A stretch of DNA of 64,000 nucleotides from Acinetobacter pollinis (GTDB lineage Bacteria; Pseudomonadota; Gammaproteobacteria; Pseudomonadales; Moraxellaceae). The DNA is taken from contig NZ_VTDQ01000001.1 in assembly GCF_015627175.1 (NCBI RefSeq), forward strand, positions 62,001 to 126,000, given 5' to 3'. A program made the translations under genes and the position numbers. Under the pieces are notes generated by a model. The model had not been told where the DNA came from, ran no database searches, and was given only the letters and a program-made list of their open reading frames with translations. Positions 35,351 through 44,866 of this stretch are shown here, piece after piece (the stretch's first letter is position 1; each line of letters opens with the position of its first letter).

Positions 35351-36583
35351 CTAATTGTGATATCTAGTGCGTTGCAGTAAATGCATCCCATTTGCCTGAT
35401 CTAAAAAGAATCCTTTCAATTTTGAAGACTTCATCACCACTCTTTGTCCAAAACTTCTTGCACAAATTAATGATGAAGATTGAGAAGATTGTAGCCACCC
35501 CATAATAGACATACCATGCATCATGGCTTCATTTTGGTGACGGCGTAAACTTTCATATTTCCGTAAGGTTTGAATATTTGCCCAAACACCACTTCGCTCT
35601 AAATCTTCCAATAGAATATGGCTAAGCATTGCAGCATCTAAACAACCAATATTTACTCCCTGACCCGCCAATGGATGAATGACATGCGCAGCATCACCAA
35701 TTAATGCAAGACCAGCTTGTACATATTTTTCTGCCGAACGAGCTTTAAGAGGAAAAGATGCACGATTTTCTACCTCTGTAACCCCTTCAAGCATATATAA
35801 ACTTTCTTGTGATAACTTTTCTATAAAAGATTGATTATCGAGTGACATATATTCGTTACATACATCTGTAGGTAAAGTCCATACTATTGACTGCCAGTAA
35901 CCATTTTCTGTTGCTGTCGGACTTTTCAAAGGCAAATACGCTAGAGGCCCAGTTGGTAAAAAAATCTGACGTGCCACATGATGATGAGGCTTTCTTGTTT
36001 TAATTGCACAGCCAATCGCTGATTGTTTATAGTCTAAAACTTTCATTGCAATCAATGCTTCTTGGCGTACAAAAGAATTTGCACCATCAGCTCCAATCAG
36101 TAATTTTGTATGTAAAGATGTATTATTTGAAAGTTGAATACGCCAACCATCAATTTCTTGGGCTAAGTGTTTTACTCGTATTTGCGTATGATAATTTTTT
36201 ACATTCGCTAACATTGTTTTTTGGATTGCCAAGTTTAAGATGCTTGGTTCAACCATGACACCCAGCCACTCATTTTCAGAAGGTGGCTTTAAACTTTCTT
36301 GACCAAAATCTACCTCACCATAACCATTTTTGTTCCACACATGCATTGCAGTATAAGGCTCATACCTTGCAATATATGGCCATACTCCCGCAATTTTTAA
36401 GAGATGAATGGTTGCTTGGCTTAATGCAAGTACTCGAGAGTTCATTTTTTCTAGAACCTGATTCTCATCAAGTAGTGGTGCTGCATCTAAGACAGCAACA
36501 TCAATATTTTCTTTTGCAAGAAGTAATGCAGTTAAGCCGCCAACCAAACCACCACCGACGATCACCGTACTATGTTTAATCAT
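35351..36583 (-). CDS. Ubiquinone biosynthesis FAD-dependent hydroxylase (UbiH/UbiI/COQ6 family), second paralogue
   Basis: This FAD monooxygenase hydroxylates a polyprenylphenol intermediate in ubiquinone synthesis. The Rossmann motif VIVGGGLVGGLTALLLA is at residues 8-24. GADGANSFVRQ (the DG motif) is near 165, and GDAAHVIHPLAGQGVNIGCLD (FAD ribityl binding) near 300. At 410 residues it is complete. The family has several members (UbiH, UbiI, UbiF) with different ring positions. This copy is more likely UbiI or UbiF than UbiH, because the upstream gene matches UbiH better. It overlaps that gene by four bases and is the last of the pepP-ubiH-ubi operon. Confidence 0.88.
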   Translation of the reverse strand: MIKHSTVIVGGGLVGGLTALLLAKENIDVAVLDAAPLLDENQVLEKMNSRVLALSQATIHLLKIAGVWPYIARYEPYTAMHVWNKNGYGEVDFGQESLKPPSENEWLGVMVEPSILNLAIQKTMLANVKNYHTQIRVKHLAQEIDGWRIQLSNNTSLHTKLLIGADGANSFVRQEALIAMKVLDYKQSAIGCAIKTRKPHHHVARQIFLPTGPLAYLPLKSPTATENGYWQSIVWTLPTDVCNEYMSLDNQSFIEKLSQESLYMLEGVTEVENRASFPLKARSAEKYVQAGLALIGDAAHVIHPLAGQGVNIGCLDAAMLSHILLEDLERSGVWANIQTLRKYESLRRHQNEAMMHGMSIMGWLQSSQSSSLICARSFGQRVVMKSSKLKGFFLDQANGMHLLQRTRYHN

Positions 36584-37785
36584 GCTTTTAGTCCCATAGC
36601 ATAAGTTGCAACGATGGGTTTTATTCCAGGTATAATATCAAAAGCAATTAATCCAGTATTTCTTACAAATTTCAATACAGGATTTTGATGACTAAACCCT
36701 CTTACGACGGTATCGCAAAATTTAATAACACGCTGCTGATCGATCAGTCTAGCCTGTTCATAAGCTTTAAGTAGTTCTTGGTCACCAATATCTCCAGATG
36801 TTTTTAAATGATTAGATAAAAAACGTACTAATACGTCTGCATCGCGTAAGCATAAATTAAATCCCTGTCCTGCTACAGGGTGAATTGTATGAGCAGCATT
36901 TCCCATCAGAACAACTCGACCAATCGCTTGTTTATGTGAAAGTACTTGTGACAATGGATAACAAAATCTTTTCCCTGTTTTTTCAAACTTTCCAGCTCTT
37001 CCACCATAAGTATGTTGTAAGGCATCTAAAAATTTTTGATCGTTTTCACGACCCAACCATTGTTCCTCTGTACCCTTTTTTACAGGCCATACTACTGAAC
37101 GACGATTCTCACCAGGTAAAGGCAATAACGCCAATGGCCCTAACGCACTAAAACGTTCAAATCCAACATGGTGATGAGGTTTTGACGTTTGAACAGTCGT
37201 TACAATCGCAACCTGCTCATAATCATGCACACTGGCATCCACACCTAGTGCTTGTCTACAAAAAGAGTCTCGACCATCGGCTGCGACAACTAACTGAGAT
37301 TGGATTTGAATATTTTCTTGTTTTCTTTTTGCTTGGACAATTACCTGCTTTTCATTTTGTGTAAGCGCAGTAACCTCTATGCCATCAATCAGCTCTATAA
37401 GATTATTTTTCTTTACTTCTGAAAGGAGTACACGACCTAACCAAGCATTTTCAATAACTTGTCCAAAGTTTTCGACATTCTCTTGCTCTGCCAATAGACG
37501 TGCCTTTCCAAAACTACCTTCTTCAGTAATATGTACTTGTCGAATCGGAGTAGCATACTCCTGTAAACGTGCCCACAAACCAAGTTTGTTATAAATTTCT
37601 ACGCTACGACGTGACAATGCACTATTGCGTGCATCAAAACTTGAATGATAGTGATGTAATTCTGATTCAGACAAATCTGGGTATTGAATTGCTTCAAGAA
37701 GTTTTACACGAATATTGGCTTTAGCTAACATAAGTGAAAGACTAAGCCCCACCATTCCACCACCAACGATTACAACTTGTGGCAT
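36580..37785 (-). CDS. ubiH: 2-octaprenyl-6-methoxyphenol hydroxylase
   Basis: UbiH hydroxylates C1 of the ubiquinone ring precursor. Motifs are VVIVGGGMVGLSLSLML at residues 4-20, VAADGRDSFCRQ near 165, FERFSALGPLALLPLPG near 210 (a UbiH-like stretch) and GNAAHTIHPVAGQGFNLCLRD near 295. Length is 401. It is 14 bases after pepP and overlaps the next hydroxylase gene by ATGA. The ygfB-pepP-ubiH-ubiI order is conserved in many gammaproteobacteria, supporting both hydroxylase calls. Confidence 0.92.
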   Translation of the reverse strand: MPQVVIVGGGMVGLSLSLMLAKANIRVKLLEAIQYPDLSESELHHYHSSFDARNSALSRRSVEIYNKLGLWARLQEYATPIRQVHITEEGSFGKARLLAEQENVENFGQVIENAWLGRVLLSEVKKNNLIELIDGIEVTALTQNEKQVIVQAKRKQENIQIQSQLVVAADGRDSFCRQALGVDASVHDYEQVAIVTTVQTSKPHHHVGFERFSALGPLALLPLPGENRRSVVWPVKKGTEEQWLGRENDQKFLDALQHTYGGRAGKFEKTGKRFCYPLSQVLSHKQAIGRVVLMGNAAHTIHPVAGQGFNLCLRDADVLVRFLSNHLKTSGDIGDQELLKAYEQARLIDQQRVIKFCDTVVRGFSHQNPVLKFVRNTGLIAFDIIPGIKPIVATYAMGLKA

Positions 37786-37798
37786 TATAATTTCCTAT

Positions 37799-39103
37799 TT
37801 AAATAGCAGCAGATTTTATGAGCGATTCTATGTCGTCAATTTCTTTAACCACATTTTCCGTTAAAACTTGTGGCCCCTGAGCAGTCACTAAAATGTCATC
37901 TTCTATTCGAATACCAATTCCACGCCATTTAGCATGCACTGTTTTATCTGTAGGTGAAATATAAATCCCTGGTTCAATCGTTATTACCATACCATTTTCA
38001 AAACATCTTGAGCCTTCTGATGTTTTATAGGCTCCAACATCATGCACATCTAGACCTAACCAATGTCCTGTACCATGCATATAAAAACGGCGATATTCCT
38101 CATCTGCAATTAAATCATCTAAGTGGCCTTGTAATAATCCCAATTCCAATAGACCTTGAGTCAAAATTCTTACAACAATATCGTGTGGCTTTCGGTAAGA
38201 GTTTCCGATACGCACTGCATCAATTGCAGCTAATTGTGCATCTAAGACCAACTGATAAATAATACGTTGCTCCTTCGAGAACACTCCATTTACAGGAAAT
38301 GTACGAGTAATATCTGATGCATAGTATTCGTACTCGCAACCCGCATCAATTAATACCAATTGACCATCTTCCATTTTTTTATTGTTTTCAACGTAATGTA
38401 AAACACATCCGTTTGAACCACTACCAACGATACTACCATATGCTGGAACACAACCATTTTTTCCAAAGATGTAATGAAGTTCAGCCTCTAACTCATATTC
38501 CATCATTCCTATACGCACATTTTCCATTGCCTTGGTGTGCGCTATTGCACTAATTTCTGCTGCTTTTCTCATTAAAGCAATTTCTTTTTCGGATTTAATT
38601 AAACGCATTTCATCTACAATTGAATCAAGCTGGAGAGGAGTTAACGTTAAATTATTTTGCTGAATGATATTTGCAAGATACCCATCAAAATCAGAATCAT
38701 GCCCTACTCGAAAATAAAGTTTTTCAGCATGAGAGAGTTTATCTACAATTTTTTCCTCGAAACTCTCTATTACATATGATTCATCTACATTATACAGTGT
38801 CTTTGCACCTTCTAACCCTGCACGATAACCGTTCCAAATTTCCATTTCTAGATTACGTTCACGACAGAATAACGTGTATTTATACTCACCTGAAGTATCA
38901 GAAGTTTCAATAACTGCAATGGCTTCAGGTTCTTGAAAACCTGTTAAATAATAAAAACTACTATCAGCACGATATTTATAATCTACATCGCTGTTTCTAT
39001 AACACACCGGATTTGTACCAATGATTACAATACTATTTGGCCCTATAGTATGTGCCAATTTTAAACGTCGTGCTTCAAAGTCAGCTTGGGTAAGTTTCAA
39101 CAT
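37799..39103 (-). CDS. pepP: Xaa-Pro aminopeptidase II
   Basis: PepP removes N-terminal residues ahead of proline using two Mn ions, in the cytosol. The creatinase-like N-domain takes residues 1-170. The pita-bread catalytic domain shows the metal ligands in order: DAGCEYEYYASDITRTF (two Asp), HGTGHWLGLDVHD (His), VITIEPGIY (Glu) and GIRIEDDILVT (Glu). Length 434 is close to E. coli PepP (441). It is upstream of ubiH by 14 bases and downstream of ygfB by 43, so it is probably read as one operon. Confidence 0.96.
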   Translation of the reverse strand: MLKLTQADFEARRLKLAHTIGPNSIVIIGTNPVCYRNSDVDYKYRADSSFYYLTGFQEPEAIAVIETSDTSGEYKYTLFCRERNLEMEIWNGYRAGLEGAKTLYNVDESYVIESFEEKIVDKLSHAEKLYFRVGHDSDFDGYLANIIQQNNLTLTPLQLDSIVDEMRLIKSEKEIALMRKAAEISAIAHTKAMENVRIGMMEYELEAELHYIFGKNGCVPAYGSIVGSGSNGCVLHYVENNKKMEDGQLVLIDAGCEYEYYASDITRTFPVNGVFSKEQRIIYQLVLDAQLAAIDAVRIGNSYRKPHDIVVRILTQGLLELGLLQGHLDDLIADEEYRRFYMHGTGHWLGLDVHDVGAYKTSEGSRCFENGMVITIEPGIYISPTDKTVHAKWRGIGIRIEDDILVTAQGPQVLTENVVKEIDDIESLIKSAAI

Positions 39104-39146
39104 ACCTACTCCTTTAAGTTTTTAAATTATCTAACAGGTATTTTTT

Positions 39147-39779
39147 TTAACTTGGACGATGAGGGGTAAACATCTCTACCACATTATTCGCTTCTGGTGA
39201 GTCACCCACAGATTGAATACGCTCATGAACATGCTTAAGCAAAGAACTTTCCACTACAGCAATTTTTTTACGTCCCATAGATAGACTCACAGGAATTAGA
39301 CGTACAAATTCAAATAACTCTTGATAACCTGCTTCACCTTCTTCGTCATCATCTTCATCTTCAAACTGAACCGCAGCAACATCTTGAAGATGACCAATCA
39401 GTTCTCTTTCATCTGTACGAATGTGGCCAGAAGCTAAACCAAAACCTAGCACAACACCCGCACACCAATCTGCCAAAGCTTGGACGCGATCTCGCAATAA
39501 ATGTTGATCATCTGGCAGCATTGGCAAATAATCTAGTTCATCCTCTGAAAGAGCATGTGCCACATCTTCGGTTTCATCCGTCAAAATAGCAAGACTCTCA
39601 TCGTTTAATTCAGGCACATTCAAAGTCGAAAGAATAAGTACCCATTCTTCTCTGGTAGGTGGTTGTGTCACACAAACGATACCAGTAAGCAACCCATGTA
39701 ACTCACTTGGGCTTGAAATTTCCTCAATGTTTGAAAAGTGGCGGTTCCATTCAGACCAACCAGTAATATCATCTTGCAT
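39147..39779 (-). CDS. ygfB: UPF0149 family protein YgfB
   Basis: YgfB-family proteins are small acidic helical proteins without known enzymatic activity. In Pseudomonas one has been tied to regulation of beta-lactam resistance genes. I use ATG 39779 (MQDDITGWSEWNRHF) with GGA upstream, rather than the TTG at 39791. Family motifs are SPSELHGLLTGIVC near residue 25, LADWCAGVVLGFGLA near residue 105 and an acidic patch (EDEDDDEEGE) near 140, then YQELFEFVRLIPVSL. Length is 210. It heads the ygfB-pepP-ubiH cluster and is divergent from the coiled-coil/zapA genes. Confidence 0.92.
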   Translation of the reverse strand: MQDDITGWSEWNRHFSNIEEISSPSELHGLLTGIVCVTQPPTREEWVLILSTLNVPELNDESLAILTDETEDVAHALSEDELDYLPMLPDDQHLLRDRVQALADWCAGVVLGFGLASGHIRTDERELIGHLQDVAAVQFEDEDDDEEGEAGYQELFEFVRLIPVSLSMGRKKIAVVESSLLKHVHERIQSVGDSPEANNVVEMFTPHRPS

Positions 39780-39843
39780 TCGTTTTTCCAATGTCTATAC
39801 TGCGTATATCTTACCTTTGTTTGCAATACTGTGCGACCACGTT

Positions 39844-40398
39844 ATGTTAGAAGAATTAAAGCGACTTCAAACGCATATTGCCAATTTTCAAGAGCGTTTG
39901 AAAAATCTTGAGGCTGAAAATACCTCTTTGCATCAGCAAAAAAAAGAGATGGAGAAACATCATGATGAACACACCACTCAACAAACGACAACTCTGCGTA
40001 GCAAACAAGATAAAATTGATACGCTAACAAATAATTTAAATAATTTACAGGATCAATATAACGCACTTAATCAAGATGCGAAAACATTAGCTGAACGCTA
40101 TAGCCGTTTAGAAAAGGGCTGTACCGATTTAAAAAGTCGCTTTCAAGAGATTCTTGCAGAGCGAAATGAGTTACGCGTTCTTAAAGAAAAGCTACACCAT
40201 GAACAAACAAGTGCAAAACAAGAAATTGCCAACCTTAAAGAAGAACGTGTGCAACTGCTTGAAAAAAATGAACATGCAAAATTAAAAGTAGAAGCTATTA
40301 TTGCACGTCTTGCTATTCTTGGCACTGATGAAGATAAAAACACACAGGAAATTCAAAAGCTTGCTCACCCATCTGAGCATAATGAGGAAGCCCAATGA
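39844..40398 (+). CDS. Coiled-coil protein upstream of zapA (possible ZapB-like)
   Basis: The product, from ATG 39844 (MLEELKRLQTHIANFQERLK), has 184 residues and is almost entirely heptad-repeat coiled coil from residue 1 to about 150, with leucines at a/d positions and many E/K/Q. The C-terminal tail is charged and likely disordered. It overlaps zapA by four bases (ATGA). In pseudomonads a shorter coiled-coil gene (TIGR02449 type) sits at the same place and is proposed to be ZapB-like. By position this protein may act with ZapA at the Z-ring. There is no catalytic motif, and coiled-coil matches alone are weak evidence. Confidence 0.82.
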   Translation: MLEELKRLQTHIANFQERLKNLEAENTSLHQQKKEMEKHHDEHTTQQTTTLRSKQDKIDTLTNNLNNLQDQYNALNQDAKTLAERYSRLEKGCTDLKSRFQEILAERNELRVLKEKLHHEQTSAKQEIANLKEERVQLLEKNEHAKLKVEAIIARLAILGTDEDKNTQEIQKLAHPSEHNEEAQ

Positions 40399-40685
40399 CC
40401 AATACACCTATCGTTGTCGAACTTCGCATTATCGAGCAAATCTTTCGTCTTTCAACTACAGAGGAAGAAAAGGGCACCTTAATAAAAGCTGTCGATTTAT
40501 TAAATCAACGCTTCCAAGAATTTCGTGCTAAAGCACCTCGAATTGAACATAACAAACTGGTTATTATGGTTGCTTTAGAGCTTATGCAAGAAGTACTGTC
40601 ACTGAATAAATCGGTGCAACAATACGAGCAATGTGAACATTTGCTTAAAACTATTTTACAATCTGTAGAAACAGAAAAAGAATAA
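40395..40685 (+). CDS. zapA: Cell division protein ZapA
   Basis: ZapA bundles FtsZ filaments and stabilises the Z-ring. The 96 residues show the family pattern: a beta-hairpin head (PIVVELRIIEQIFRLSTTEEE), LIKAVDLLNQRFQEFR near residue 30, HNKLVIMVALELMQEVLSL near residue 53 and a C-terminal coiled coil. It overlaps the preceding coiled-coil gene and lies about 110 bases upstream of the 6S RNA, the conserved zapA-ssrS arrangement. Confidence 0.95.
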   Translation: MTNTPIVVELRIIEQIFRLSTTEEEKGTLIKAVDLLNQRFQEFRAKAPRIEHNKLVIMVALELMQEVLSLNKSVQQYEQCEHLLKTILQSVETEKE

Positions 40686-40781
40686 CAAGTTCCTTTTCAA
40701 TAAACGCATAAATCGTCACCAACTGAAAAGGAACTTAACACAACACTACGTGAAACGGTATTCATCTCAGATGATATTCGT

Positions 40782-40787
40782 TATAAT
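40782..40787 (+). promoter_or_regulatory. -10 element of the 6S RNA promoter
   Basis: A perfect TATAAT at 40782-40787 sits 7 bases before the predicted 6S 5' end. The -35 is poor (TATTCA at 17-base spacing). Confidence 0.6.
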
Positions 40788-40793
40788 AGTAAT

Positions 40794-40975
40794 CACTCTG
40801 AGGTGTTCGCCAGCAGGTCAGATTCCCCTGAGCCGATACTAACACTTTAGGATTGCGTTCTGCATATTTAGAGTGTATGCCCATCTTGAATGGGAAACCC
40901 AGCAAGTATGCGTCGCGTCCGCCTTGAACTTTAGGGTTCAAGGGTTACGACATGCAGCGGCATCTTGGAGCCTAT
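40794..40975 (+). ncRNA. ssrS: 6S RNA
   Basis: 6S RNA mimics an open promoter and binds sigma70 RNA polymerase. The sequence matches E. coli 6S in blocks: CTCTGAGGTGTTCGCCAGC, CCCTGAGCCGATA, and GGGTTCAAGGGTTACGAC followed by GCGGCATCTTGGAG. The ends CTCTGAGGTG (40796-40805) and CATCTTGGAG (40961-40970) form a 10-bp closing stem with wobbles. The gene follows zapA as in most gammaproteobacteria. The usual downstream partner fau/ygfA is absent. Instead the 3' end of folP overlaps on the other strand from 40938. The ends are estimated to within about five bases. Confidence 0.95.
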
Positions 40976-41810
40976 TCCACATTTTAATTGCCTGTGATGT
41001 TTCCTCAACATCATGCACACGTACAATACTTGCTCCTTGCTGTATTGAAAAGAGATGCCCTACAACACTCCCTATCGTACGCTCATCTGCACTGTCACAC
41101 TCGGTCACTGCACCTATAAATCTTTTACGTGATAGCCCAGATAAAATTGGATAGCCCAATTCATGTAAGTGATATAGCTGATTTAATAAGAGCATATTGT
41201 GGTTTAAATCTTTGGCAAATCCAAACCCCGGATCAATAATAATATTCTCATCACGCACTCCCATATCTTTTGCATCTTTAATTCTCGATTTAAGCTCATC
41301 CATTACCTCATTTACGACATCATCATAATGTGCAAGCTGATTCATTGTGGTAGGCTCACCTCGCATATGCATAAGTACAACAGGAATATCAAGCTTTGCA
41401 GCCATTTGTAATGCGTAAGGCCGCGTCAAGGCACGTACATCATTCCAGATATGTGCGCCTGCTTCTACTGCCTGCTTAATGACTTCAGGCTCACTGGTAT
41501 CAATAGATAAAATTACATCCTCATGAGAGGATAACGCTTTTACCACTGGAATAACCCTATTTAGCTCTTCATCAATTTGAACAGAAGATGCTCCTGGTCT
41601 TGTAGATTCACCACCAATGTCAATGATTGTTGCACCTTGAGCCATCATTTGAAGGGCTTTCTTAATAGCACGATCTGTTTGTGTAAACTGCCCTCCATCA
41701 CTAAAAGAGTCAGGTGTTACATTCAGTATGCCCATGATGTGTGGAATAGATAAATCTAAAATACGCTTACCACAAAAGATCTGTTTTTTTGGTAAAGATA
41801 CAAACTGCAT
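40938..41810 (-). CDS. folP: Dihydropteroate synthase
   Basis: FolP condenses pABA with the pterin pyrophosphate in folate synthesis and is the sulfonamide target. Motifs are MGILNVTPDSFSDGGQF near residue 25, IDIGGESTRPGAS near residue 60, DPGFGFAKDLNHN near residue 193, LSGLSRKRFIG near residue 222 and VRVHDVEETSQAIKMW near residue 265. Length 290 is slightly longer than E. coli (282). The last 13 codons are antisense to the 3' end of 6S RNA. An intrinsic terminator separates it from ftsH, so it needs readthrough or its own promoter. ftsH-folP order is widely conserved. Confidence 0.96.
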   Translation of the reverse strand: MQFVSLPKKQIFCGKRILDLSIPHIMGILNVTPDSFSDGGQFTQTDRAIKKALQMMAQGATIIDIGGESTRPGASSVQIDEELNRVIPVVKALSSHEDVILSIDTSEPEVIKQAVEAGAHIWNDVRALTRPYALQMAAKLDIPVVLMHMRGEPTTMNQLAHYDDVVNEVMDELKSRIKDAKDMGVRDENIIIDPGFGFAKDLNHNMLLLNQLYHLHELGYPILSGLSRKRFIGAVTECDSADERTIGSVVGHLFSIQQGASIVRVHDVEETSQAIKMWNRLQDAAACRNP

Positions 41811-41827
41811 AATTCTCTCAACTTCTC

Positions 41828-41855
41828 ATAAAAAAGAGCCACCGAAGTGACTCTT
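41828..41855 (-). terminator. Intrinsic terminator between ftsH and folP
   Basis: On the minus strand AAGAGTCAC and GTGGCTCTT pair with one mismatch around TTCG, followed by TTTTTAT. It lies just past the ftsH stop and 18 bases before the folP ATG, so it may attenuate folP. Confidence 0.75.
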
Positions 41856-41859
41856 ATCT

Positions 41860-43752
41860 TTAATTCATTGCAGGTAATGGTGGTGGTGTCGATGGCCCAT
41901 CTTTAGGTGGTTCATCAGATACTGGATTCTCAGCAACATAAACCTTTGGTGGTCTAGGTTCTTTACCTTCCATAATATCTAACACTTGATCACGATCAAT
42001 TGTTTCCCAATCCATCAGTGCTTTAACCATTACATGAGCTTTATCCTTATTTTGTTCAAGAATATCCCATGCAACTTTATATTGCTCATCAAGAATACGA
42101 CGTACTTCAGCATCTACTTGCTGCTGAGTCGCTTCGGAAATTGTACGACTACCTATGCTACCTAAGAAAGACTGCTGGTTATCGTCTTCATAGACCATGA
42201 CGCCCATTTTGTCTGACATACCATACTTAGTAACCATTGAACGAGCCATTTTCGTTGCACGCTCAAAGTCATTTGATGCCCCAGTAGATTGCTGATTAAT
42301 GAAAATTTCTTCAGCAATACGTCCACCAAATAAGATAGATAACTCATTCAGCATCTTATCTTTATAATGACTAATTTGGTCTTGCTCAGGTAACTGCCAA
42401 GTTACACCAAGTGCCCAACCACGTGGCATAATTGTTACTTTATGCACTGGATCGGTACCTGGTAAAACTTCTGCAACGATCGCATGTCCTGCTTCATGGT
42501 AAGCCGTTGCTCTACGCTCTTCTTCACGAAGAATCATAGATTTACGCTCAGGCCCCATATAGATTTTATCTTTTGCATCTTCAAAATCATGCATATCTAC
42601 CGTATTTTTATTACGGCGTGCTGCAAATAAAGCAGCTTCATTTACAAGATTTGCAAGCTGTGCGCCAGAAAAACCAGGTGTACCACGTGCAAGGACTTTT
42701 ACATCTACACTTGTTACCGATGGTAATTTTTTCAAATGTACATTTAGAATTTGTTCGCGACCATTAATATCTGGTAAGCCAACCATCACTTGACGGTCAA
42801 AACGACCTGGACGAAGTAATGCTTTATCTAAGACATCCGCACGGTTCGTTGCAGCAATAACGATAATACCTTCATTGCCTTCAAAACCATCCATTTCCAC
42901 AAGCATTTGGTTTAAAGTTTGCTCACGCTCGTCATGTCCACCGCCCGTACCAGAACCACGGTGACGACCGACTGCATCAATTTCATCGATGAAAATAATA
43001 CATGGTGCATGTCTTTTTGCTTGTTCAAACATATCTCTTACACGAGATGCACCAACACCTACGAACATTTCGACAAAATCAGAACCAGAAATGCTAAAGA
43101 AAGGTACTTTTGCTTCGCCTGCAATCGCTTTAGCAAGTAAGGTCTTACCTGTACCAGGAGGCCCAACCATCAATACCCCTTTAGGAATTGACGCACCAAG
43201 ACGTTTAAACTTAGATGGGTCTTTTAAGAAGTCAACGATTTCTACAACTTCTTGTTTTGCCTCATCACAACCTGCAACGTCTTTAAAGTTAATTTTAATT
43301 TGGTCTTCAGCAAGCATTTTTGCCTTCGACTTACCAAAACTCATTGGGCCACTTTTACCACCAGCACCGCCGCCCATATTACGCATAAAGAACATGAATA
43401 GTAATATGATTAAAAGCACTGGGAAACTTGCGATGAGTAATTGCATCAAAACGCCTTGACGCTGAGGAGCTGTTCCTTCAACGACAACACTGTTTTTAAT
43501 TAGACTCGGCATAAGCTCAGGATCTTGTACCGCAGGGCGAATACTTTCAAAACCTGAACCATTCTTTTTCTCGCCAGTAATTTTCTCGCCATCAATGGTG
43601 ACTTGCTTAATTTGGCCTGCATTTACCGCAGCAACAAACTCTGAATAGTTCATTTGCGATGGTTTATTGTGATCACTGATGTTGCTGAAGATTAAAATCA
43701 GCACTCCGAGTATCACTAGCCATAACACTGCGTTTTTGAAGAGATCGCTCAA
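41860..43752 (-). CDS. ftsH: ATP-dependent zinc metalloprotease FtsH
   Basis: FtsH is an inner-membrane AAA+ protease that degrades LpxC, sigma32-type factors and misfolded membrane proteins. TM1 is near residues 7-25 and TM2 near 102-122, with a periplasmic domain between. The AAA domain has Walker [14 protein letters not shown] near residue 193, Walker [11 protein letters not shown] near 249, and the second region of homology [20 protein letters not shown]. The Zn site HEAGH is near residue 417. A proline-rich tail ([15 protein letters not shown]) ends the 630 residues. It lies 128 bases downstream of rlmE, as in E. coli. Confidence 0.98.
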   Translation of the reverse strand: MSDLFKNAVLWLVILGVLILIFSNISDHNKPSQMNYSEFVAAVNAGQIKQVTIDGEKITGEKKNGSGFESIRPAVQDPELMPSLIKNSVVVEGTAPQRQGVLMQLLIASFPVLLIILLFMFFMRNMGGGAGGKSGPMSFGKSKAKMLAEDQIKINFKDVAGCDEAKQEVVEIVDFLKDPSKFKRLGASIPKGVLMVGPPGTGKTLLAKAIAGEAKVPFFSISGSDFVEMFVGVGASRVRDMFEQAKRHAPCIIFIDEIDAVGRHRGSGTGGGHDEREQTLNQMLVEMDGFEGNEGIIVIAATNRADVLDKALLRPGRFDRQVMVGLPDINGREQILNVHLKKLPSVTSVDVKVLARGTPGFSGAQLANLVNEAALFAARRNKNTVDMHDFEDAKDKIYMGPERKSMILREEERRATAYHEAGHAIVAEVLPGTDPVHKVTIMPRGWALGVTWQLPEQDQISHYKDKMLNELSILFGGRIAEEIFINQQSTGASNDFERATKMARSMVTKYGMSDKMGVMVYEDDNQQSFLGSIGSRTISEATQQQVDAEVRRILDEQYKVAWDILEQNKDKAHVMVKALMDWETIDRDQVLDIMEGKEPRPPKVYVAENPVSDEPPKDGPSTPPPLPAMN

Positions 43753-43880
43753 AGCTTTATTCCCATATCATCAATCTAATTTGAACCTATCTTTCCAGAT
43801 AGGATCTTTTCACGAAAGTGAGTGACAGCACTCAATACCCTAAACTGTAAACATGCACAATTTTTATAAAATTGGCAAGT

Positions 43881-44525
43881 CTAACGTGCTTTACGCTGTT
43901 GCCCAATGAGGAAAACCTCTTTAGATCTTGCGCGAGACGCCGCAGGTTTCACAGTTTTTAAAACATTAAATGTATCAACAACCTGTTTTCTAAACTCGTC
44001 AAATCCAGACCCTTGGAACACTTTAACAACAAACTGTCCATTAGGGCCAAGAACCTTTTGTGAGAAATCTAGAGCAAGTTCACACAAATAAATCTGACGA
44101 GGTTGATCTACAGCCCTATTACCTGATGTATTGGGGGCCATATCTGAAATTACAACATCAACTTGTCGACCATTTAAGATATTTAACAATTTTTCAAAAA
44201 CTTCTTCTTCTCTGAAGTCACCTTGTAAAAAAGTAACATCAGGCAAAGCATCCATTTCTAAAATATCAGATGCAATTACTAAACCATTCGAACCAACCAG
44301 TTTTCCCGCGATTTGCGACCAGCTACCTGGTGCAGCCCCCAGATCAACAACCGTCATCCCTGGCTTAATAATTTTATATTTTTCTTGAATTTCCAAAAGC
44401 TTATAAGCTGCACGTGCACGGTAGCCTTCTTTTTGCGCCTTTTTTACAAAAGGGTCATCTAAATGCTCTCTCATCCACGCACGACTGCTTTTAGATAGCT
44501 TCTGATTAGTAATGCGTGTTGCCAT
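43881..44525 (-). CDS. rlmE: 23S rRNA (uridine-2552 2'-O) methyltransferase
   Basis: RlmE (FtsJ/RrmJ) methylates U2552 of 23S rRNA late in 50S assembly. I use ATG 44525 ([20 protein letters not shown]). TTG 44534 and ATG 44531 are possible upstream starts and none has a clear SD. The K-D-K-E catalytic tetrad is visible: Lys in [10 protein letters not shown] near 40, Asp in [12 protein letters not shown] near 126, Lys in [10 protein letters not shown] near 166, and Glu in [12 protein letters not shown] near the end. The SAM motif [13 protein letters not shown] is near 62. It has 214 residues. It is divergent from yhbY, the conserved yhbY/rlmE/ftsH neighbourhood. Confidence 0.95.
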   Translation of the reverse strand: MATRITNQKLSKSSRAWMREHLDDPFVKKAQKEGYRARAAYKLLEIQEKYKIIKPGMTVVDLGAAPGSWSQIAGKLVGSNGLVIASDILEMDALPDVTFLQGDFREEEVFEKLLNILNGRQVDVVISDMAPNTSGNRAVDQPRQIYLCELALDFSQKVLGPNGQFVVKVFQGSGFDEFRKQVVDTFNVLKTVKPAASRARSKEVFLIGQQRKAR

Positions 44526-44534
44526 AATCATCAA

Positions 44535-44866
44535 AATTCATAAAAAACAATTATTACATTGTACGCAAAAAAAAAGGTTCTTGCAGTATGGAACTACATA
44601 TATATAAATAAGTTTTTTTTAATCATGTTAATCGTTTTTATAAAAGCCGCCACCATATTATCTCAATGGCGAAAAGCTAAGCATAAAAATACATAACATA
44701 GCTAAATAATAATGATTTATATCAATATATCTGACCTATGCAATCTAGCATACTTTTTTTCACAAAAAGCATCATTTTTATTCAATACAGGAAAGTTTTT
44801 GCATTTCTTATACTTTATAAGCTTTCATTTGTTATACTGTAAGGCTTCATCAATATAGGTTTTCCC
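44535..44866. other. Divergent intergenic region between rlmE and yhbY
   Basis: These 332 bases are AT-rich and carry the start regions of two divergent genes. TATACT at 44833-44838 is a plausible -10 for yhbY. On the minus strand TACAAT (44563 down to 44558) is a plausible -10 for rlmE. Neither has a good -35. I see no ORF with an SD, no repeat family and no structured RNA that I recognise in the centre (44600-44800). Confidence 0.45.
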
